A stretch of 39,118 nt of DNA. Source: Candidatus Brockarchaeota archaeon (GTDB lineage: Archaea > Thermoproteota > EX4484-205 > JAAOZO01). The notes under the pieces were generated by a model. It did not search any database. It was not told the origin of the DNA and worked only from the letters and a program-made list of their open reading frames with translations. Position 1 is the stretch's first letter. Every line of letters starts with the position of its first letter. Location of the stretch: NCBI GenBank assembly GCA_017601145.1, contig JAFNIV010000016.1, positions 1 through 39,118 of the forward strand. The letters are read 5' to 3'. Both the position numbers and the translations under genes were made by a program. Below are positions 32,881 to 39,118 of the stretch, in pieces.

Positions 32881-33734
32881 AGATAAAATATTACATGCTT
32901 GAGTTAAGAGTTCATGATTGGTATAAGAACTTATTAATATTTGCTGGCATATTTTTTAGTAGAAATCTTTTCAATTTCAACTATTACCCTAAACTATTTC
33001 TTGGTTTTTTATTACTTTCTTTAGTATCTAGTTCAGGATACATAATTAATGATATCAAAGATGCTCCATTTGATGTTTTTCACCCAAGGAAAAAAAATAG
33101 ACCGGTTGCAAGTGGTAAAATAAGCAAAACTTCAGCTCTTCTTTTTTCTCTTATTTTGTTGGTATTTTCTCTTTTTGCCTCATACTTTGTTAGTATTCAG
33201 TTCCTTACTCTAGCGTTATTTCTTTTTATAAATTCTCTTATTTATTCTTTCTTCTTAAAGGACTTCGTATGGCTAGACGTTACTAGTGTGTCTCTAAACT
33301 ACATTTTAAGATCATTAGCTGGATGTGAAATCATTGGGGTTTATATCTCCCCTTGGCTAATTATGGGGGTCTTTTATGTTGCTATGCTTTTTGCTCTAGC
33401 GAAACGAAGAGAAGAATTAGTTGTCATTAACAGTCCAAGTCTCCATAGAACATCTTTAAAGTCTTATAACTTAAGTACCGTAGATCATGGAATTTCTATT
33501 TTCTCAACTTTAATAATAATATCATATTCACTTTATACAATTAACTCTCCATACTCAAATATTCTCCTTTTCTTCACTATCCCTATTGTAGCACTGGTTG
33601 TTTTAGAATTTACTTCTATTTCGAGGGAAGAGAAAGAAATAGGAATAATAAGAAAAACTATTTCTAACCCAATTATACTTACAAGTCTAGTTGTTTGGAT
33701 CTCAGTTGTTTTTTACTCGATATACCTAAGGTAG
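32877..33734 (+). CDS. UbiA-superfamily membrane transferase, DPPR-synthase-like
   Basis: This 285-aa protein has about eight membrane helices. The first motif reads NDIKDAPFDVFHPRKKNRP (58-76), that is ND-x2-D-x3-D-x2-HP-x-K-x2-RP, which is closer to decaprenyl-phosphate phosphoribosyltransferase (Rv3806c-like) than to quinone or lipid prenyltransferases. ALAKRREEL in the middle of the chain is the KR-x2-EL motif of the same group. It may add phosphoribose to a polyprenyl phosphate. The GTG start overlaps the GT-C-like gene by four bases, suggesting a donor-maker and user pair. The enzyme assignment is inference from motifs. Confidence 0.78.
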   Translation: MKIKYYMLELRVHDWYKNLLIFAGIFFSRNLFNFNYYPKLFLGFLLLSLVSSSGYIINDIKDAPFDVFHPRKKNRPVASGKISKTSALLFSLILLVFSLFASYFVSIQFLTLALFLFINSLIYSFFLKDFVWLDVTSVSLNYILRSLAGCEIIGVYISPWLIMGVFYVAMLFALAKRREELVVINSPSLHRTSLKSYNLSTVDHGISIFSTLIIISYSLYTINSPYSNILLFFTIPIVALVVLEFTSISREEKEIGIIRKTISNPIILTSLVVWISVVFYSIYLR

Positions 33735-33752
33735 TAACTTACTACTTCAATA

Positions 33753-33768
33753 ATGTTTAAAAATATCA
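33753..33768 (+). promoter_or_regulatory. Promoter and strong ribosome site for the nuclease gene
   Basis: TGTTTAAAAATATC fits a TATA box. The ATG at 33811 is preceded by AAGGTGAATTAA, a GGTG-type Shine-Dalgarno, so this gene has a leader. Confidence 0.5.
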
Positions 33769-33810
33769 ATCGACTAGACTTCTTATGAGATGTTTGCTAA
33801 GGTGAATTAA

Positions 33811-34500
33811 ATGAAAAAAGGATTAAGTACGGAAGATATTGCGATTTCGATTTTAGAAAGTTTAGGTTATTCCGTTTTAGAAAGAAGAAAGCAAGTTGTT
33901 GTTAACAATGTAAAGGTTGCAGAAATTGATATCGTTGCAAGAGATCAGGAAGGCAATCTGTTAGCTGTAGAAGTAAAATCTGGGAAAGCTTCGGTAACAG
34001 ACATTAGACAAGTTTTTAGTAATTCAAAACTGATTAATGCAAAGCCACTTCTAATCTGTAAAGGTTTTTCAGATTCTTCAGCAATTAGTTTAGCTAGCGA
34101 GCTTGGGATTTCCTATCTTCTCCTACCTGAGTATTACTTGTTTACTTTCGAAGATTTTAAGGAAATAGCTAAAGAAATTATATACGAAGTCCTCTCGATT
34201 TACTTATCTTTAGAAGTCAATAGTATTTCAGAAGAAGATAAAAAAATTGTTGATGCAATTGCCAACTCCAATACTTTTACTGAAGCTGCCTTAAAGCTAA
34301 ATACTTCTGAGGAAAACTTAAGAAGAGCAATAGTTAACTCAGGTATTTTTAACCTTAAAGAAAAATTTAACTTTAGTTACTTAAGGTTACAAGCTTTAAT
34401 TATAATCAAAAAGTTAAACGAGTTTAAAAGATTTGAAAACATTGAACATAAACTTAATGAGATAAAAAAGAATATAGATAGTTTTAAAGAATCAAACTAA
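33811..34500 (+). CDS. RecB-like PD-(D/E)XK nuclease with C-terminal helical domain
   Basis: This 229-aa protein has the restriction-endonuclease core in its first half: AEIDIVARDQEGNLLAVEVKSG, in which Glu38, Asp40, Glu54 and Lys56 form the active-site pattern. LEVEGVR-type specificity domains are absent. The second half is helical with an HTH-like stretch (TFTEAALKLNTSEENLRRAIVNSG) and a charged tail with coiled-coil character. It resembles archaeal RecB-family or Mrr-like nucleases of unknown role. Its stop overlaps the convergent nitrilase gene by nine bases. Confidence 0.78.
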   Translation: MKKGLSTEDIAISILESLGYSVLERRKQVVVNNVKVAEIDIVARDQEGNLLAVEVKSGKASVTDIRQVFSNSKLINAKPLLICKGFSDSSAISLASELGISYLLLPEYYLFTFEDFKEIAKEIIYEVLSIYLSLEVNSISEEDKKIVDAIANSNTFTEAALKLNTSEENLRRAIVNSGIFNLKEKFNFSYLRLQALIIIKKLNEFKRFENIEHKLNEIKKNIDSFKESN

Positions 34501-35442
34501 GTCTGCATATACTATTTCTTCTTCATTAGGATTGCTTGCTTTCGTTATATATCCTGATTTATCTTTTGTTTTTTCAACTTTTGATACTATTGAAGAAATT
34601 CCTTCAAAACTTAAGTCAAATAGATTTCCTACCATCATTGGATTTATTCCATACTTTAGTTCATTATACTTTTGGACCATGCTCCAACAACCCTTTTTCC
34701 AGTCTTCTTCTTGAGCACTAGTCCACTTTTCTGGATTAGCTGAAGGCTGAATTAAAATTTCTGCATCATTTTTTACTAATCTTTCAACAACATCATTGTG
34801 AAAGGCATCAAAGCAAATAGCTATCCCAATTTTCGCAAACTCTGTTTCTATAACTTTGATTGACTCTAAATCTCCGCTGCTTATATCTAATCCCTTTGGG
34901 CCCTCTATGTCTATTAGGTGTACCTTTCTTTGAACCCCAATTATCTTTCCACTAGGGTCAAAAACTAGTGAAGTATTAAAAATTTTATTTTCCCTTAAAA
35001 GCTTAACTTCATTGTTGTTTATTTCTATCCTCGGAATGGTTATGCTTCCTGCCACTACATAAGTACTGTATTCTATTGCCATCTCTCTAAATGTTTCCAC
35101 ATAGTTTCGAAAAATTTCTTCTGAGTTTGCTAAGAAGATGCTTCTAACTAAACTTGCCCTAAGCAAAAAGCTTTTAATAAAAATATAGGGAAGCTTTCTC
35201 ATTATAGTTTTTTCCATAGCTTCTTTAAGAGTCCTAAAGTTTTCAACGTTTACCTTTTCAGAAGCTATTACTAAAGGTGTTCCATAATCTTCTGGAAACA
35301 CCACCAAATTCGGAGCATCCTTTCTGACTAAGCTTTTTATTCTTTCGAAAAGGCTTGCCGTCTTGCGCCTAAAGTTTTCGAATGTCATGTAATCTCTCGC
35401 ATTACATTTTACTTGAACAGCTATTGCTCTAAACTCTTTCAC
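34492..35442 (-). CDS. Carbon-nitrogen hydrolase (nitrilase superfamily)
   Basis: This 316-aa amidase or nitrilase-type hydrolase has the catalytic triad: Glu51 in VVFPED, Lys173 in QRKVHL, and Cys210 in IAICFDAFHN. Typical family members read CYD or CWE at the last motif, so CFDAFHN is somewhat unusual. A segment of about 40 residues (ANSEEIFRNYVETFREM region) precedes the beta-strand with AGSITIPR. The substrate is unknown. The start is GTG at 35442. The divergent top6B gene begins about 120 bases away. Confidence 0.85.
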   Translation of the reverse strand: MKEFRAIAVQVKCNARDYMTFENFRRKTASLFERIKSLVRKDAPNLVVFPEDYGTPLVIASEKVNVENFRTLKEAMEKTIMRKLPYIFIKSFLLRASLVRSIFLANSEEIFRNYVETFREMAIEYSTYVVAGSITIPRIEINNNEVKLLRENKIFNTSLVFDPSGKIIGVQRKVHLIDIEGPKGLDISSGDLESIKVIETEFAKIGIAICFDAFHNDVVERLVKNDAEILIQPSANPEKWTSAQEEDWKKGCWSMVQKYNELKYGINPMMVGNLFDLSFEGISSIVSKVEKTKDKSGYITKASNPNEEEIVYADLV

Positions 35443-35563
35443 AACTTCTTTATTTCTAACTGTAACTATAAATTCGTTGCTAATCCTTATAAGATTTTTA
35501 TTATATAAACTAAGTAAAAGAAGAGAAAACCTTAATTAAGTAAGTTGAAGAGTGTGTGGTGAA

Positions 35564-37189
35564 TTGAGCAAAAAAACAACTGAGTTACGGGAAATTGCGA
35601 AAATAGAATCAGAAAGAATGCGAGAAGCCAACCCCGCACAATACTTTGAAAGAAACCTTCACCAGCTTGGCTTCAGTGATCCTGAACATGCATTACTTCA
35701 AACCATAAAGGAAATGACCGACAACTCGCTAGATGCTACTGAAGTTGGAAGTATACTTCCTGAAATAATAATTGAAGTTGAAGAAACTAGTGAAGAAATC
35801 ACTCTTCCACCCCAAGCTGGAAAGGTGAGAAAAGCAAACATGTACAGGATAAGAGTAGAAGATAATGGCATAGGTATTATTTCAAACAAGATCGCACTTT
35901 CAATGGGTAAAGTACTTTTTGGGTCAAAACTATTTACTATGAAACAAATGAGAGGGCAACAGGGAGTTGGTATTTCTGCCGTGATTCTGTATTCTCAGTT
36001 AACAAGTCTAAGACCCGCAACAATAATAAGTAAGATAGAAGGCGAAGAAAAGGCAACAAGAGTTGTTTTAAAAATAGATGTTGATAAAAATGAACCAATA
36101 GTACTTGAAGAACAAAAGATAGATTGGAATAAAGAACATGGAACATCAGTTGAAGTTTTCATCCCTGCAAGATACACTGATAAAATAGATAGATATATAT
36201 TAGAGTTGTCAATAGGAAATCCTCATGCTTCGTTTATCTTAAGAAAAAAAATTGAAGGTAAAAAGTCTGAGTTGGCAATAAGTAGGACAACCGAAAAAAT
36301 TCCTCCTCCTGCAAAGGAAATAAAACCACATCTTTCTTCAATTGACCCTGGAATACTGCAAAGGATGGCTGAAGTCGATAAGGATTGCAAAAACTTAGTG
36401 TCTTTCCTTTCAAAACATTTTACCTCCATTTCTCCAGAAACTGCAAAAAAGATCTTAAAGGCTGCCAGGTTAAGTTATAGCTTACCTCCGAATCAAATAA
36501 AGGCCGATAAGGTTCTAGAGGTTGCCAGAAACATAAAACTAAGAAGGCCAAAACTAGAGGTCTTAAGCAACATAGGGGAAGAAGCTATAGTTGCAGCATT
36601 AAAAAATAGGTTTAAAGATGCAGAATTCGTTGCAGCCGTTTCTAGACCTCCTTGGACCTATCAAGGAATTCCGTTTCAAGTTGAAGTTGGAGTTGCAATA
36701 GGCGGGCAAGAAATAGCAAACTATGCTAATCCAAAAAGAATAACCGTAATAAGATTAGCAAACAAAGTTCCATTACCATATGATCTTTCTGATTGTTTGT
36801 TGTATAAAACAGTTAATGAAATTGATTGGAAAAATTATGGGTTGGAATTAAATGAGAAAGGTGTTCCTGTTATACCAACTGTTTTTGTTACTTCTCTTGT
36901 AGCAAGCAAAGTCCCATACACAAGTCCTGGAAAGTTTGCAGTAGCTTCTGTTGAAGAAATACACGATGAACTCGTACTTGCGCTTCAAGAACTTGGAAGA
37001 AAGATCAGAGAGTACATGTACAAGAAAAGGAAACAAGAATCAGTTGTAAAAAGGTATGAATTCTTTAAAGGCTATTATGAAGTTTTAGCTGAAGAAGTTG
37101 GATTAATTACGGGTGGTAGTAAAGTGAATGTAAATGGTATTTTAAGAAAATTGTTTAAGGAGGTGAAAAATACAGAAAATGTCGAATGA
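35564..37189 (+). CDS. top6B: DNA topoisomerase VI subunit B
   Basis: Top6B is the ATPase/transducer subunit of the type IIB topoisomerase. The roughly 541-aa protein has the GHKL motifs KEMTDNSLDA (N-box), VEDNGIGI (G1) and RGQQGVGISAVILYSQ (ATP lid), then the H2TH region and the transducer with its C-terminal helix. I prefer the TTG at 35564 because GGTG sits directly before it and the following SKKTTELREI suits the family. The GTG at 35552 would add four residues. The 3' end contains AGGAGGTG, the ribosome site for top6A. Confidence 0.95.
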   Translation: MSKKTTELREIAKIESERMREANPAQYFERNLHQLGFSDPEHALLQTIKEMTDNSLDATEVGSILPEIIIEVEETSEEITLPPQAGKVRKANMYRIRVEDNGIGIISNKIALSMGKVLFGSKLFTMKQMRGQQGVGISAVILYSQLTSLRPATIISKIEGEEKATRVVLKIDVDKNEPIVLEEQKIDWNKEHGTSVEVFIPARYTDKIDRYILELSIGNPHASFILRKKIEGKKSELAISRTTEKIPPPAKEIKPHLSSIDPGILQRMAEVDKDCKNLVSFLSKHFTSISPETAKKILKAARLSYSLPPNQIKADKVLEVARNIKLRRPKLEVLSNIGEEAIVAALKNRFKDAEFVAAVSRPPWTYQGIPFQVEVGVAIGGQEIANYANPKRITVIRLANKVPLPYDLSDCLLYKTVNEIDWKNYGLELNEKGVPVIPTVFVTSLVASKVPYTSPGKFAVASVEEIHDELVLALQELGRKIREYMYKKRKQESVVKRYEFFKGYYEVLAEEVGLITGGSKVNVNGILRKLFKEVKNTENVE

Positions 37190-38291
37190 AAATCAAACCA
37201 TAGAGTCTGTTTTTAATAAACTAAAGGCATTTGGTCAAAACTTAAAAGAAAAAATAGAAAAAGAAGAAGTCCCTGTAGTTCAACATAGAAAACTAACAAA
37301 GACAAACGTTAAGTTTGACCTTGACCTTCATTCCTACGAATTAGGAGATAGTTTAGTTGATATAAGAGGTGATAGAAAAACAAGCCTTAAGAAGCTTGTT
37401 GCATTAACTTTCCTTTCAAGAGTAGCTGCTGAAAGATTAACAATTGGACTCTCTACTACGAAGAGAGACTATTACTATCTACAGAAGTCAAGACATCCTT
37501 TACTTATTCCAGCTAATCAAGCAGAATCGGATGAAATAATAAAAATAGCTGAAGTCTACTACAACTTAAGTAGAGAAAGCCTTGGGATTGTTGCTCAATC
37601 AAAGGGATATTTATACGGAGATATTACTTTAAAAGAACCAAAAATGACAATAAATTGTTTAAAGACAGGAGGTGATGGCTACTCAGTTCCAGGGAATGTT
37701 GAATTCATACAAATTAAGGAAGCCAACATAAAAGTATTAGTAGCAATAGAGAAGGAAGGTATCTACAGGAACTTAATGGAACTCGGAATACCAGAAAAGT
37801 TGAAGATTGGAATAGCCATGCTAGGTGGTCAACCTTCTAGAGGGATGAGAAGAATGCTTAGAAAGTTTAGCGACTATGGAATTCCTATAGCAATACTTAC
37901 AGACTTAAATCCTTATAGTTTAAGAATAGCCGCAAACATAATATATGGTTCAATTCAGTCTGCACATATTTCAATGCTTTCAGCTCCAAATGCTAAGTTT
38001 ATTGGTCTTGAGGTTTCTGACGTGGATAAGTTCTTTGGTAAGGTAAAGAAAATTGCACTGGAACCAATGACCGAAGAGGATTTAAAAGCGGCTCAAGATA
38101 ACATGAACCTTCCTTACATGCAGGGCGACAACAATTACTGGTTAAATGAAAACGACTGGTTCATTAAGAACAAAAAGAAAACAGAGCTTGAGGCTTTTAA
38201 TGCGTTAACAAAACATGCTACCGACTTAGAAGAGGTTTACACTAACTACTTAAAAGTAAAAATAAAGGAAAAAATGGGAGTGAAGCTATGA
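37179..38291 (+). CDS. top6A: DNA topoisomerase VI subunit A (TOPRIM DxD altered to DxN)
   Basis: Top6A is the Spo11-like cleavage subunit, forming the A2B2 enzyme with Top6B. The 370-aa protein has the winged-helix active site TTKRDYYYL, with the catalytic Tyr among 98-100. In the TOPRIM domain the Glu is at 191 (VAIEKEGIY), while the usual DGDP motif reads TDLNPYS (Asp242, Asn244; codon AAT at 37908-37910). Metal binding may therefore differ from model enzymes. The ATG overlaps top6B by 11 bases and follows a strong AGGAGGTG about ten bases upstream. Confidence 0.95.
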   Translation: MSNENQTIESVFNKLKAFGQNLKEKIEKEEVPVVQHRKLTKTNVKFDLDLHSYELGDSLVDIRGDRKTSLKKLVALTFLSRVAAERLTIGLSTTKRDYYYLQKSRHPLLIPANQAESDEIIKIAEVYYNLSRESLGIVAQSKGYLYGDITLKEPKMTINCLKTGGDGYSVPGNVEFIQIKEANIKVLVAIEKEGIYRNLMELGIPEKLKIGIAMLGGQPSRGMRRMLRKFSDYGIPIAILTDLNPYSLRIAANIIYGSIQSAHISMLSAPNAKFIGLEVSDVDKFFGKVKKIALEPMTEEDLKAAQDNMNLPYMQGDNNYWLNENDWFIKNKKKTELEAFNALTKHATDLEEVYTNYLKVKIKEKMGVKL

Positions 38292-38344
38292 AAACAAAAA
38301 CTCAAAAAACAACTAAAAATATCTTTTAAACTAAATCTCTTCTT

Positions 38345-38758
38345 TTAATACCTAGGCCTGCCTCTAAACCTTCCCCTTGGTCTAAAAGATGCAGATCTAC
38401 CGAAGTCTTTTTCTGACATTTTATTTTCTTCATTTACTGATTCTATCTTTGTGTCTGAAGGAATAACTTGTCCTTGTCTACCTATGTTTAACCTCATACT
38501 TCCTTTAAAGAAACCAACGTATCCATTTTTAATTTCTATGGTATCCCCTTGCTTTACTTTATCTATATTCTCATTCCACAATGTTAACAGTACAGTTCCT
38601 GTTTCATCACCAACTAGGGCTTCTGCAATTTTGTTCGTTTTTCCACTCATTCTGTCTGTCACTTCTCTTGTTTCTCCAACGTTTACTACCTTTACTGCTA
38701 TGTTTACACTTTTAGACGAAGGTGAAAGGTCGGCGACCTTAACCCTCTTCTCTTCCAA
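38345..38758 (-). CDS. ssb: Single-stranded DNA-binding protein, Sulfolobus type
   Basis: This is a single OB-fold SSB of about 137 aa. VKVADLSPSSKSVNIAVKV, EALVGDETGTVLLTLW, then GDTIEIKNGYVGFFKGSMRL closely follow the crenarchaeal SSB. The tail is acidic then RG-rich (RPRGRFRGRPRY). The longer frame to ATG 38794 adds residues unlike the family. I choose TTG 38758 because GAGGT lies upstream and MEEK-type starts are usual. It is convergent with top6A with a 53-base gap. Confidence 0.9.
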   Translation of the reverse strand: MEEKRVKVADLSPSSKSVNIAVKVVNVGETREVTDRMSGKTNKIAEALVGDETGTVLLTLWNENIDKVKQGDTIEIKNGYVGFFKGSMRLNIGRQGQVIPSDTKIESVNEENKMSEKDFGRSASFRPRGRFRGRPRY

Positions 38759-38870
38759 TGCCTTTTTACCTCGTCTAAGGCAATGAGTACCCATTTATTA
38801 ACGTTTTCTAGCTGTTAAAACTCTGTTACCTTAGCTACATAAAAACATTACATGAAATAAACGAAAAAGT

Positions 38871-38901
38871 CTAGAACTTCACAGTTCTAGGGCGAATCGC
38901 C
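38871..38901 (-). repeat. Tandem hairpins at the right end of the second TnpB element
   Basis: Plus-strand CTAGAACT-TCAC-AGTTCTAG is a perfect 8-bp stem with a 4-base loop (38871-38890). It is followed at once by GGCGA-A-TCGCC (38891-38901). They lie at the very 3' end of the tnpB-like frame, where IS605-type elements carry the transposase-recognised end hairpin and the end of the guide-RNA scaffold. Confidence 0.6.
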
Positions 38902-39003
38902 AAAAGTTTAATTATATGTTTAGGTTTGTGTTTTGATGAGTCGCTCAGGCAGAGGGTCAGGCTATACAAATTAGCATCTTCAAGAAGCTTATAGGGTTCT
39001 GAA

Positions 39004-39026
39004 CTAAGTATGGAATCCATACTTAG
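39004..39026. repeat. Perfect inverted repeat, 11-bp arms with one-base centre
   Basis: CTAAGTATGGA-A-TCCATACTTAG lies inside the tnpB-like 3' region. It is probably a stem of the element's RNA scaffold or a protein-binding palindrome. Confidence 0.6.
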
Positions 39027-39118
39027 TCCTTGAGCCTCAACGCTCTTTTCCTCCTCAGGGTTCATTGGAGGAATCATTGAGCTTTGCTCCTTTCGGGGGG
39101 AACCCATAACTCCCCACA

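Larger units (their letters stand above)
38871..39118 (-). pseudogene. C-terminal end of another TnpB-family gene, cut by the window edge
   Basis: The minus strand is open from the window edge to the TAG at 38871-38873. At DNA level TGTGGGGAGTTATGGGTTCC resembles the 3' part of the intact tnpB (ATGCGGGGAGAAGGGTTCCC), and further on both share TCAGAACCC. The reading frame gives an N-terminal part of this tail with PPMNPEEEKSVEAQGL, a style common in archaeal TnpB C-termini. The zinc finger and RuvC residues would lie beyond the window. It may be an intact gene or a fragment. Confidence 0.6.

Noticed and set aside
1-39118. CRISPR array
   Set aside because: No regularly spaced short direct repeats were seen; the repeats found are transposon ends.

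Overview
This is an AT-rich, densely packed archaeal chromosome segment. The archaeal assignment rests on a tRNA gene with introns, ribosomal protein uS10 of archaeal type, DNA topoisomerase VI (both subunits), a CDP-archaeol synthase, XPD and short XPF repair proteins, UPF0147 and p27-type Zn-ribbon proteins, and BRE/TATA promoters. A full-length reverse gyrase points to a hyperthermophile. The Sulfolobus-type OB-fold SSB with an RG-rich tail and the short helicase-less XPF favour the Thermoproteota/TACK side, but I cannot name the genus.

Layout. 1-5160: the 3' remnant of a TnpB-type transposon, iorAB (arylpyruvate oxidation), then on the minus strand a tRNA-Gln(UUG) with two apparent introns, the 5S rRNA, and an unusual HTH/ATP-cone/NrdD-like protein. 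5160-5780: gene-free stretch with a 16-bp palindrome and a second copy of the TnpB 3'-end/omega-RNA-like element with a possible promoter of its own. 5782-9258: tRNA-Ala, rps10, a sugar nucleotidyltransferase, and a membrane-anchored metallopeptidase. 9259-16343: reverse gyrase, a DRG-like protein that has lost its GTPase motifs, an Mtq2/HemK-like methyltransferase, and the convergent ksgA-DUF655 pair. 16344-18254: a small membrane protein, carS and an unrecognised gene. 18318-23433: an XPD helicase interrupted in its DEAH box by a 145-residue mini-intein, followed by three overlapping genes of the archaeal modified mevalonate pathway (UbiD-type decarboxylase, and AcnX-type phosphomevalonate dehydratase large and small subunits). 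23430-26861: HD phosphohydrolase, thymidylate kinase, XPF nuclease, p27-like Zn-ribbon protein, UPF0147. 27050-28445: an IS607-like element with an intact tnpB but a dead, internally deleted tnpA. 28570-34500: sufCB, a large GT-C-like membrane protein with a UbiA/DPPR-synthase-like partner, and a PD-(D/E)XK nuclease. 34492-38758: nitrilase-family hydrolase, top6B-top6A, and SSB. 38871-39118: the C-terminal end of another TnpB running off the right edge, with RE-type hairpins.

The core themes are DNA topology and repair at high temperature (reverse gyrase, topo VI, XPD, XPF, SSB), isoprenoid lipid synthesis (mevalonate branch, CarS, UbiA), and translation (tRNAs, 5S, uS10, KsgA, Mtq2-like). 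The accessory layer consists of TnpB-related elements at both ends and in the middle. Genes overlap heavily, including tail-to-tail pairs whose stop codons interlock. Start codons are often TTG or GTG, and GGTG Shine-Dalgarno sites coexist with leaderless promoters. I see no CRISPR array. The most unusual items are the intein in XPD, the radical-less NrdD-like regulator, the pseudo-GTPase, the tRNA-Gln introns, the solo TnpB 3' ends, and a TOPRIM DxD-to-DxN change in Top6A.
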